Of a DNA stretch of 64,000 bases, positions 16,596 through 24,163 are shown one piece after another (positions within the stretch are counted from its first letter, which is position 1; every line of letters begins with the position of its first letter). The stretch is from CAYPEK01 sp964409645 (GTDB lineage Bacteria > UBP15 > UBA6099). The notes beneath the pieces are model-generated. The model made no database searches. It worked only from the letters and a program-made list of their open reading frames with translations, and was not told where the DNA came from. The stretch spans positions 62,001 through 126,000 of the forward strand of contig CAYPEK010000002.1 in the NCBI GenBank assembly GCA_964409645.1. The letters are read 5' to 3'. The translations under genes were made by a program, and so were the position numbers.

Positions 16596-17756
16596 TCACT
16601 TTTTCGGATTGATTGCGCCGAATATCACAATTTTATTTCCGGAGTCCGGCTGAATCGCATACTGCGACCAGTTGACGTCCATGGTTCCGTTGGGCAAGGG
16701 GTTGACCCTGATAGCCACAACTGCTTTGACGCAATAATCGGAGTTCTTCTCGTAGCTCCTGCTGAACCTATATTTTTCCGGGGCTTTTTGGGAACATTCT
16801 TCAGTGGCCTTGCTCGAAACGTCCGGCGGACCGGGATTTTTCATCTGCGGCGCAACGACTCTGAACGGGCCCGCTCCCACAAGTCTTCCGTTTTCGTCGA
16901 TCTTCGCGGGCGCGTACGGCTCTCCGTTTATCTCGAAAGTCAAAAGCACATTCGCGTCGGGAAGGGGAACCCCGTCCTTAATTTTTTTCGAATTGTATCG
17001 CACCCATCCGCATTCGCCGAATGTCTCCTTGTCAAAACCTAACACCGGCGCGGCCTGTTTGTAGGAGCGCTGCAGTTGCGCTATAGAGAAAGATGCCTCA
17101 TATCCGTCTATGCTGATGACGTCGATACTCTGGGCGGAATCCGAAATCCCAGCCGCTTTGAGCACATCCGCAAGCATGAATCCGCGCAGGTCGGAATAGC
17201 TGTCACCGTCCTTGGATTTCGTAACATTCACAAAGATTGTCTGGTCGAGCACGGGCAGTTTTTTGTCGATAAGATCGTTCAGCGAAAAAACGGCAAAAGG
17301 TGCGGGCTTCATGTCGGGCGAACTGTTCGGGTCGCCGGGATTTGTGCCGGCCTTCAGTTCGGCGGAGTTCGACCATTTGTCTCCGTCCGAGTCGAGTTCG
17401 CCGATCGCATCGAACGCGGCGGCGTTGCGGCCCGCCTTCATGTAGTCGTGACCGAATGCGTTGATCGAATCGCCTGTTTTGCGTCCGTAGTCGGTCACGA
17501 TGTGGCAAGAATCGCAACTACTCAAAAAAACGGCTTTTCCGTCCTTTTCGCCCTGAGGCGACGCGGTTATTCTGACGTGGCAGGCGTCGCAGCCGTCGAG
17601 GTTCGTTCCGCGCAAATGCTGGAACGTGCTCATGAACAACCCGGAATCCTTTTCCGTATGAGTGCTGTAAGCGGCGATCACTGCCATCGCGGGCAGCAAC
17701 AAAACCGCCGCCGTAACCGTAACAATCTTAGTGCTTATCCGGAATTTTATTTTCAT
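16596..17756 (-). CDS. Exported dihaem c-type cytochrome with calcium-type repeat and C-terminal redox-enzyme-like domain
   Basis: 386 residues from ATG 17756 (AGGGAG upstream). The signal peptide is KIVTVTAAVLLLPAMAVIAA. Two haem c motifs, CDACH and CDSCH, lie within about residues 55-85, followed by a thrombospondin-type calcium loop (DSDGDKWSNSAELKAGTNPG). The rest (about 150-386) has LRGFMLADVLKAAGI, SIDGYEASFSI and GRLVGAGPFRVVAPQ, which recall the sulfite-oxidase-like molybdopterin fold, but no obvious cofactor-binding Cys was seen in the expected place. A periplasmic electron-transfer role is likely; partner unknown. It lies 129 bp upstream of nothing related: neighbours are two glycosidases. 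The C-terminal assignment is tentative. Confidence 0.72.
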   Translation of the reverse strand: MKIKFRISTKIVTVTAAVLLLPAMAVIAAYSTHTEKDSGLFMSTFQHLRGTNLDGCDACHVRITASPQGEKDGKAVFLSSCDSCHIVTDYGRKTGDSINAFGHDYMKAGRNAAAFDAIGELDSDGDKWSNSAELKAGTNPGDPNSSPDMKPAPFAVFSLNDLIDKKLPVLDQTIFVNVTKSKDGDSYSDLRGFMLADVLKAAGISDSAQSIDVISIDGYEASFSIAQLQRSYKQAAPVLGFDKETFGECGWVRYNSKKIKDGVPLPDANVLLTFEINGEPYAPAKIDENGRLVGAGPFRVVAPQMKNPGPPDVSSKATEECSQKAPEKYRFSRSYEKNSDYCVKAVVAIRVNPLPNGTMDVNWSQYAIQPDSGNKIVIFGAINPKK

Positions 17757-17885
17757 ACCATATCTCCCTATGTGCGACCGTGTCAGATATGCTCGATCAG
17801 ACATATCGCGTCGGTAGTATTATATTCGACATCCACACTTTTTGAATGGTATGCAGGAAAACGCAGCGACCCCGGCGACGCAGGC

Positions 17886-20156
17886 TTATCTGGCGGAATC
17901 AGGTATGCCGCTGGAACCCCAATTCTCTGGCTTGTCGCTCATCGTGAATGTGAGTGTGCCTCCCGCCGTGATTTCCTTGTGGAAAATGTAAGGGCGGTCG
18001 AACGGTTTGCCGTTTAGCGTCGCGGACTTGATGTAAATGTCTTTGGGTGACGACGCGATTTTTTTGATCGTGAACGATTTGCCACCCGCGAACTTGATTG
18101 TCGCCGAATCGAAAAGCGGAGTGCCTATCACGTAATAAGTGTTCGGCGGCATCGGGAATATGCCGAGAGCGGAGAAAACGTACCACGACGACAACGTGCC
18201 GCCGTCATCGTTGCCGTACAATCCGTCCTCTTTGTCGCTGTAGAATTTTTTTCTCGCGAGAGAGACTTCCTCCTGAGTGCGCGACGGTGCGCCGGCCCAG
18301 TTGAACAGGTAGATTGCGTGCAGGTCGGTTTCGTTGCCGGCGGCGTAATACTTGGCTGGCATGAGGCCTTTTCGTTCCTTGCGGGATTTTATGAAGAATT
18401 CGTCGAGTTTGGCGTAGAACTTGTCGCGGCCGCCCATCATCGACATCAGCCCGTTGACGTCGTGGGGCACATACCAGAGCCATTCCCACGCGTCGCCTTC
18501 GGTGTACGCTTTCTCCCATATCACGGGGTTGAGCCTTTCGACGAATTTTCCGTCGGAGTAGCGGCCCATGAAGAACCCTTTTTCCGGATTCCAGACGTTG
18601 AGGTAATTCTTCGAGCGTTTCAGGAACACACCGGCGTCGGCTTTCTTTCCGATCGCTTCGGCGAGGCGCGCAAGTCCGTAGTCGGAGTATGCGTATTCCA
18701 GCGTGTCCGACGCCGTGCTGTCGCGGCTGTCCGCGGGCAGATAGCCGTACTTCAGATAATCGGTTATTCCGCCGCGGCCGCTTACTATCGAGCCGGGCGG
18801 GAATTCAGTTGTCGCAGTCTTCACGAGCCCTTTATAAGCGTCGTCGATGTCAAACCCGCTGATGCCTTTCAGATATGAATCGGTGATCACGATGTCGAGC
18901 GGGGTGCCGACCATGCAGCCCGCCTCGACCGACGCAAGCGGCCAGCGTGGGAATCCGCCGCCGGTGTGGTACATGCTGATCAGCGACTTAATCATGTCGA
19001 GCTGGCGTTCGGGCCAAACGAGGGTCATCAGCGGGTGATATGTGTGCATCGTGTCCCAGAGTGTGAAGTCGGAATAATAAGTGAACCCTTTTGCTTTGTG
19101 AACCTTTTTGTCGAGTCCGACGTAAGCGCCGCCGGCCTCGGACATCGTTGTGGGCATCTGCATAGCGCGGTAGGCGGCAGAGTAGAACGTGCGCTTTTCG
19201 CTTTCTGTTGCGCCTGTGACATCGAGGCGCGCGAGCTGTTCGCGCCACAGGTCGTGGGCTTTTTGTCGGTGCTGGTCGAACGTGAGTTTCGGATTGTCAT
19301 GCGCCATGTTGAGGCGCGCCTGCTCGATGCTGATGAACGATATTGCAACGGAGAGTTCGACTGTCTTTCCGGCGGAGTCGGGGAAGGTTAGAATGGCGCC
19401 GCCGGTCACTCCCTGTGCGTCGTGTGCCGGTGTGATAGCTGCGCCGTCCGACCATGTGCCGTAGGTTTTGAACGGCTGGGCCGATTTTATAACGAAATAT
19501 GTGTCGATGCCGCCGCCGCGGCCGGACAACGAGCCGTCGTAGTGGAACATCCCCGTGATCTCGCGTTTTGCGTCGTCTGTGTGCACGACCGTTTTCACCG
19601 GTTTGCCGCCTTGAATGTAATGGCTCGCGTCGATAACAACCTGCGTCGATGTGGCGGCGGCGGGGAATGTGTACCGGTGGTACGCCGTGTACATTCCGGC
19701 AGTAAGCTCGACCTTGATGCTGGTATCGGTGAGCACGACGGAGTAATAGCCCGGCTCGGCGGTTTCCATCTTATGTGAAAAGCTCGATCTGTAACCTTTT
19801 TCCTCGGAAAGAGTGTCCGGCGGATTGGTGGTGGGCATGAGAAGGATTGCGCCGTAGTCGGGAAAGCCCGTGCCTTCCATTCGCGTATGGCTGAACCCTC
19901 GTATGTGTGAATCGCGCGAGCGGTAGCCGGAACTGTGGTACTGGGCAAACACGCTGTTGCCGACGGATGTGTCCGGGCCGGGTTTAACCATTCCGAACGG
20001 CACTTGTGGACCGGGATAAGTGCAGCCTATGGCAAATCCTTCGCCTGCCGTACCTATGAATGGATCGACGTAGCTTGTGAAATCGGATTGAGCCGCAGTA
20101 GCGGCAGCGCCCGCGAGTATCATAGTCAGAGCAAACAAAATAATTCTCAACTTCAT
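17886..20156 (-). CDS. Secreted GH92 alpha-mannosidase
   Basis: 756 residues, ATG 20156 with GGAGG 7-8 bases upstream. Signal peptide: KLRIILFALTMILAGAAATAA. The family hallmarks are all present: YVDPFIGTAGEGFAIGCTYP near residue 30, IRGFSHTRMEGTGFPDYGAI near 90, LWDTMHTYHPLMTLVWPE near 370, YTEGDAWEWLWYVPHD near 549 (catalytic Glu) and GNDDGGTLSSWYVFSALG near 650 (catalytic-base Asp region). Length is normal for GH92. Known members are calcium-dependent exo-alpha-mannosidases (mostly alpha-1,2) acting on yeast mannan or N-glycans with inversion. No mannan transporter lies nearby, so uptake must be encoded elsewhere. Confidence 0.94.
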   Translation of the reverse strand: MKLRIILFALTMILAGAAATAAQSDFTSYVDPFIGTAGEGFAIGCTYPGPQVPFGMVKPGPDTSVGNSVFAQYHSSGYRSRDSHIRGFSHTRMEGTGFPDYGAILLMPTTNPPDTLSEEKGYRSSFSHKMETAEPGYYSVVLTDTSIKVELTAGMYTAYHRYTFPAAATSTQVVIDASHYIQGGKPVKTVVHTDDAKREITGMFHYDGSLSGRGGGIDTYFVIKSAQPFKTYGTWSDGAAITPAHDAQGVTGGAILTFPDSAGKTVELSVAISFISIEQARLNMAHDNPKLTFDQHRQKAHDLWREQLARLDVTGATESEKRTFYSAAYRAMQMPTTMSEAGGAYVGLDKKVHKAKGFTYYSDFTLWDTMHTYHPLMTLVWPERQLDMIKSLISMYHTGGGFPRWPLASVEAGCMVGTPLDIVITDSYLKGISGFDIDDAYKGLVKTATTEFPPGSIVSGRGGITDYLKYGYLPADSRDSTASDTLEYAYSDYGLARLAEAIGKKADAGVFLKRSKNYLNVWNPEKGFFMGRYSDGKFVERLNPVIWEKAYTEGDAWEWLWYVPHDVNGLMSMMGGRDKFYAKLDEFFIKSRKERKGLMPAKYYAAGNETDLHAIYLFNWAGAPSRTQEEVSLARKKFYSDKEDGLYGNDDGGTLSSWYVFSALGIFPMPPNTYYVIGTPLFDSATIKFAGGKSFTIKKIASSPKDIYIKSATLNGKPFDRPYIFHKEITAGGTLTFTMSDKPENWGSSGIPDSAR

Positions 20157-20264
20157 TCTCGGCCCTCCGCCAATTTATAACTCGAATATCCTAACAGAAA
20201 TCGCTGAAATTTGAACAAGAAATTAATAGGCAGAGTCGAGTGGAGAAAACGGATTTTGAATACT

Positions 20265-20289
20265 CACCACAAAGACACGAAGGCACAAA
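20265..20289. repeat. Interspersed A-rich repeat, copy 1
   Basis: A 25-base unit starting CACCACAAAGACACGAAGGC, identical to the copy at 20455-20479. Similar short repeats are common between genes in many environmental genomes; function unknown. Confidence 0.7.
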
Positions 20290-20454
20290 GGGACGAAAAC
20301 GATGCTGCTCGCTGACGCGCGCGGCAAAGAAATTCAAAGATCGAATATCGAGCAAAGAATATCGAACATTGAATGAGAAGTCTGGAATGCGGTCAGCTTA
20401 TGCTCGTCGTATTATTAATTAGCGGGCTCGCACCCACCGACTCTTTATATGATT

Positions 20455-20479
20455 CACCACAAAGACACGAAGGCACAAA
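20455..20479. repeat. Interspersed A-rich repeat, copy 2
   Basis: Identical 25-base match to 20265-20289, 190 bp away in the same orientation, followed by a poly-A tract. Confidence 0.7.
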
Positions 20480-20531
20480 AAAAATACCCCCGCGCTCACG
20501 CGCGTTAAGAGCTTTCCATGTTACTAGGAGC

Positions 20532-20548
20532 GCGGGCATCTTGCCCGC
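20532..20548 (+). repeat. GC-rich hairpin GCGGGCA-TCT-TGCCCGC, terminator-like
   Basis: Perfect 7-bp inverted repeat with a 3-base loop, followed by AATTTTT. It could end plus-strand transcription, but no plus-strand gene precedes it. More likely part of a dispersed repeat family. Confidence 0.5.
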
Positions 20549-20686
20549 AATTTTTGTGTGTCGTAATTTCCATCTGCTGGCCACACCACTTTTTATTTTA
20601 TATAGTAGGGCAGGGTCGCCGCACCCCGCCGACTCTTTTTAGGGCCGTCAGCTTACGGCTTGCCCATAACGACATTGTTTTTATCT

Positions 20687-20714
20687 CATGCACAAAAGAA
20701 AACTTTTGTGCATG
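20687..20714. repeat. Perfect 12-bp hairpin with AAAA loop
   Basis: CATGCACAAAAG (20687-20698), AAAA, CTTTTGTGCATG (20703-20714) is an exact inverted repeat. It includes both possible ATG codons of the dockerin-like remnant, so if transcribed the start would be sequestered. Confidence 0.7.
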
Positions 20715-20807
20715 GCACGCGATGGCACTTTAGATTCAACGGATGTTAACAACGACGGCGATATCTCAGTTCTCGACATTGATTATGTCGTACAGACGTA
20801 CACTTGA
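20688..20807 (+). pseudogene. Dockerin type I-like C-terminal remnant
   Basis: A 39-codon frame ends DSTDVNNDGDISVLDIDYVV-QTYT, which matches one dockerin calcium loop plus helix (D-x-N-x-DG-x-I/S-x2-D-x5). Full dockerins have two such loops and sit at the end of large enzymes; here only one is left, with no parent gene and no ribosome site. Best read as the tail of a lost extracellular enzyme or an insertion-truncated gene, though a tiny expressed peptide cannot be excluded. Confidence 0.5.
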
Positions 20808-20885
20808 TTGATGCAGTTATTGTTTCTAACCCGAAAAGTGGTATTGCTAAGGATTAAGTAAGTATGGTATTCATAAAATTTAAAG

Positions 20886-21989
20886 TCACACGGTTCCCTG
20901 ATAGGCTTTTTCATTATAAGTAATTATATAATAGAGCGTATCAATAAGGATAAATAACTTAATCGAGCTTTCTTCCGTATAAATTGATGGATCATATTTG
21001 CCATGAGTAACAACATGGCGATTGGGGAAAGTTAAATTAATACCACCAAGCCATTCATTGAATGTTTCAAGAAGCGGGCCACTGATAATAAAGTCAGCTG
21101 TCGAAATATTGATTCTATTATCTATGTATCTTACAGCTTGGGCGGTTTTATTTTTGAATAGTTTTGTTTTAGATTCTTGTTTCCAAGGTATTATCTCTTC
21201 GGGATATTTTGCATATAGCCAATCTGTAATGATACCTTCTATTTGTGGCAAAATAGTGTTGATGCTCAATGTGAATTTCTTAATTTTATGCGCATATATA
21301 GCATCAATTAAGATTTGTTTACGCTTATTGAATATTTCATTGTCGAACCAAGTCGATGATAATTGTTCGATAAAATCACTCGTGCAATATTCTACAAAAA
21401 TACGGCGTGCATTTGTTGTGTCATTAATTGACAACAGATATGCAATTTCACTTAATGGATACGGAAGAAGAGAAGGCGCAGCCCATAATCCTATTTTTGA
21501 AAATTGAGGAGCGAGACTATCATGTAGATACATGGTTTTTTCTTTCAAAATATATTGCAAATGATTTGCAATAATCTTACCAATAGGCCAGTTCTCAACA
21601 TCGTCTTGATCCGATAGAGTTGTGAAATTTGGAGTAGTATCAAATACGACGTTATATTGATATCCATTCCAATATACGAATATAAAAGCAACGCGTTCTT
21701 CGTTGACTAATGGAGGTTTAACCTGAACAATATCTATGATTTCATGTACATATATAGGTTTTCCTACTTCTAAAGGCAATTTCTCTGGTTTCTTAATTAA
21801 CGCATTCCAACCAATCTCATCATTGAATTCAATTATTGGAGCAGTGCCTTTAGGTAATCTAATCAAACATTGTAATAGCTTAAAATTATCAGGAAGAATA
21901 TTTTCTCTTTTGCGGCGTTCCAATTCAGGGTTAATCCAAATATCTGCTATTTGTTGAGAAAATGTTACTTGTGTTTCTTGTTCATCCAT
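20886..21989 (-). CDS. Unknown AT-rich gene with C-terminal HEPN-like R-x4-H motif
   Basis: 367 residues from ATG 21989; an in-frame TTG at 22037 is less likely. Visibly far lower GC than its neighbours and rich in Ile, Asn and Lys, which points to recent transfer. No signal peptide or membrane segment follows from the chosen start (MDEQETQVTFSQQIADIWIN), so it is probably cytoplasmic. No family was recognised over the N-terminal 250 residues. Near residues 321-330 it reads FPNRHVVTHG, giving Arg-x4-His, the signature of HEPN-type ribonucleases, in a helical C-terminal section (LLETFNEWLGG before, IKLFILIDTLYYII after). HEPN proteins are frequent in toxin-antitoxin and antiphage systems, so a defence role is possible. 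There is no obvious partner gene next to it. Function unassigned. Confidence 0.72.
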   Translation of the reverse strand: MDEQETQVTFSQQIADIWINPELERRKRENILPDNFKLLQCLIRLPKGTAPIIEFNDEIGWNALIKKPEKLPLEVGKPIYVHEIIDIVQVKPPLVNEERVAFIFVYWNGYQYNVVFDTTPNFTTLSDQDDVENWPIGKIIANHLQYILKEKTMYLHDSLAPQFSKIGLWAAPSLLPYPLSEIAYLLSINDTTNARRIFVEYCTSDFIEQLSSTWFDNEIFNKRKQILIDAIYAHKIKKFTLSINTILPQIEGIITDWLYAKYPEEIIPWKQESKTKLFKNKTAQAVRYIDNRINISTADFIISGPLLETFNEWLGGINLTFPNRHVVTHGKYDPSIYTEESSIKLFILIDTLYYIITYNEKAYQGTV

Positions 21990-22233
21990 ATTTAGATCGT
22001 AATGAAAAATTAGATAATTTACTAACAAAATAACCAATAATTATAAATAAATCAAATTATATAATAATACTAATCAATGAAGCCATCGCAACTGCGAGTA
22101 TCACATATGTCGAAAAGATTTGCTAAAACCTCGCGCTTGATAGTGCGAGTGTTTAAAAACAGATATTTTCGCCATAAAAAATACGATTTGTCTTATCAAG
22201 GCAACTCTATAGCGGCCCGCGTTCGCTTGACTA

Positions 22234-23982
22234 TTACTTGATCTCTATGCTTGGGAGCACGAGGGCTGAGCCGTCGGCGCCGCCGACGTGAACCGAATTG
22301 TCAACGATTTCATATTTGATGCCGTCGTGCACAGGCGTTTTTTCGTCTCCGCCCTTTACCGCTTTGTATTCAGCATCGAGCAGATCGTGCGGGAACGCCA
22401 CTTCCGTGCAGGTGTTTGTGCTGACCGAGAAGCGCGGGTGGTTCGAGCTCGAAACGGCGAGCCGCAGCTTGTGGCCCTTGTTGAATGTATAGGCAAAGTC
22501 GCCCGTGTAAATCCTTATTTTCATCTTTTCATTTTTTACAGCCGGGAGCATTTTTCCGCTTTCAACATCGCGGAAACTCACCCTCGCGATGCCGTCGTTG
22601 ATGAGCATCGAGCGCCCGTCGGGATACACGTCCGTGAGCTTGGCTGTGAAGTCGGTGTCGCAGCCGGTTGTGGAGACGGTGAGGTCGGCGTAGATCGGGC
22701 CGGCGAAGGCGTACGGCTCCTCGAACACTTTGGTTTCGAAAAGCAGGACGTCCGGGCGGTTTTCTATGCTGCGCTGATCCATCGATCCGTCGGTGTTGAT
22801 AGTGAGGTTGCCGCCGCCGAGTGTTGTAACCGGGTTGGCGGGGTCGAATTTGTATGTGAAAGTTTTTGTGTCATTCGCTGGGCCGGAGGCATCGAGTTGC
22901 CCGGCGGGTGTTAGATACCACTTCTGAGGCTTTACATCCGCGGGCGGCCAAGTCGCGCTTTTAGTCCATTTGTTCCAGCGCGAGTCCATCTTATCGACGT
23001 CGCCGACCATGTAATACATCACCGGCAATTCTTCCGGTTTGAGCTTGCCGTTCTCGCACCTGCCCACCCAGCTCAATATGTTCTGAATCATCGGGATGAT
23101 GCCGGCGTTCGGCGGGAAGTTGAGTTCTCCCTGAAGCGATTTCGCTTCGCCGCCGTGTGTCCACGGGCCGAGTATGAGGCGCTGCATCCCGCGCGCGCCG
23201 TCGCCGCCTTTTTCCTGCAGGCTGTGATACGCGTCGATTGTGCCCTGTGTGAAAATGTCGTACCAGCCGCCTACGTGCAGCATCGGCACATGAACCTTGT
23301 CGGCGTTGTATGAGAGATCGAATTTTCTGACGAAGTCGTCGTAGAAGGGGTGGTCGGTCATGACATTGAGAGTGTCGGACTTGTAGCCGGTGCCGACGGC
23401 CCATCCGATTGCGAGGTCCTTGCGCAGTTCGCCGCCCCAGAGGATCGCCTCCGACTGGAGGTTGGCGGGTGCCACGGCGGCAAGCTCGCATTTCAGGTGC
23501 GGCGGGTTCGCGATCGCTGCCTGATATCCGGCGATCGCAAGCGCGGAAGCGCCGAGGATCGTCACGCGGCCGTCGCTCCACGGCTGCTGTGCGATCCATT
23601 CCACGGTGTCGTATCCGTCGTTCTGGTCGTAAAGGAAGGGGATGTCTTCGCCTTCGGAGTCGTAGCGGCCTCGCATGTCCTGCGACACGATTATGTATTT
23701 GTTGCCGATGAACGTTCTGAACATGCTCAACGCGCCCCCGAATTTCCGGGTGTACGGGCTGCGCAGAAGGAGCACCGGCATTTTATCGGCTGCTTTCGTC
23801 GGAATGTTCACATCCGTCGCGAGTTTCACACCGTCTCGCATTGGCACCATGTACGTCTGGGTTTTGTCCGGCGCGGCCTGTTTATTCTTCTTATCGCCTT
23901 TTGCTTCGGCGCACGACATGGCGCCAAGAAGAGCGACGATGATTAAACAAATGACCGTTTTTGTGTTTCGTGATTCAAACAT
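22234..23982 (-). CDS. CocE/NonD-type (S15) alpha/beta hydrolase
   Basis: 582 residues from ATG 23982 (GGAGGTTACGGGGA upstream); an upstream ATG at 24066 would add 28 residues before the signal peptide. N-terminal export signal TVICLIIVALLGAMSCAEA; the Cys could be a weak lipobox. Family motifs: YMVPMRDGVKLATDVNIP near 45, LLLRSPYTRKFG, SQDMRGRYDSEGE, and the nucleophile elbow ILGASALAIAGYQAA near 142. LHVGGWYDIFTQGTIDAY carries the acid region and ILGPWTHGGEAKSLQ the His. The C-terminal jelly-roll (PEP-type CocE domain) spans about 390-582. Known members hydrolyse X-Pro peptides, acyl esters or cocaine-like esters; substrate here is unknown. It sits downstream of the serine dehydratase gene on the same strand, 181 bp apart, probably independently expressed. 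Confidence 0.88.
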   Translation of the reverse strand: MFESRNTKTVICLIIVALLGAMSCAEAKGDKKNKQAAPDKTQTYMVPMRDGVKLATDVNIPTKAADKMPVLLLRSPYTRKFGGALSMFRTFIGNKYIIVSQDMRGRYDSEGEDIPFLYDQNDGYDTVEWIAQQPWSDGRVTILGASALAIAGYQAAIANPPHLKCELAAVAPANLQSEAILWGGELRKDLAIGWAVGTGYKSDTLNVMTDHPFYDDFVRKFDLSYNADKVHVPMLHVGGWYDIFTQGTIDAYHSLQEKGGDGARGMQRLILGPWTHGGEAKSLQGELNFPPNAGIIPMIQNILSWVGRCENGKLKPEELPVMYYMVGDVDKMDSRWNKWTKSATWPPADVKPQKWYLTPAGQLDASGPANDTKTFTYKFDPANPVTTLGGGNLTINTDGSMDQRSIENRPDVLLFETKVFEEPYAFAGPIYADLTVSTTGCDTDFTAKLTDVYPDGRSMLINDGIARVSFRDVESGKMLPAVKNEKMKIRIYTGDFAYTFNKGHKLRLAVSSSNHPRFSVSTNTCTEVAFPHDLLDAEYKAVKGGDEKTPVHDGIKYEIVDNSVHVGGADGSALVLPSIEIK

Positions 23983-24163
23983 TCCCCGTAACCTCCAACC
24001 CAGTCGTCCAGCATTGAACCAGAATTGTAACCGCTCAAGCCATATAAGACTATTGTTTTTTTTCAAAAAATCTTACACTCGTCCGGGTGGCTTTGATGAC
24101 GGCCGTGCGGGTGCGGCGCATCGAAAGGAGAGTCATGTGCCCCGAATTGCGGCGGCAACCGGT

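Larger units (their letters stand above)
20157..20885. other. Repeat-rich intergenic spacer
   Basis: About 730 bp without a complete gene. It holds two copies of an A-rich interspersed repeat, a GC-rich hairpin (20532-20548), a GCCGT/ACGGC hairpin near 20643-20658, a perfect 12-bp hairpin (20687-20714) and a dockerin-like coding remnant (20688-20807). It marks the junction between the GC-rich glycosidase region and an AT-rich gene, and looks like an accumulation site for small mobile or decayed sequences. Confidence 0.6.

Noticed and set aside
20240..20642. Short plus-strand frames in the repeat spacer
   Set aside because: They are translations of the dispersed repeats and hairpins, without ribosome sites.
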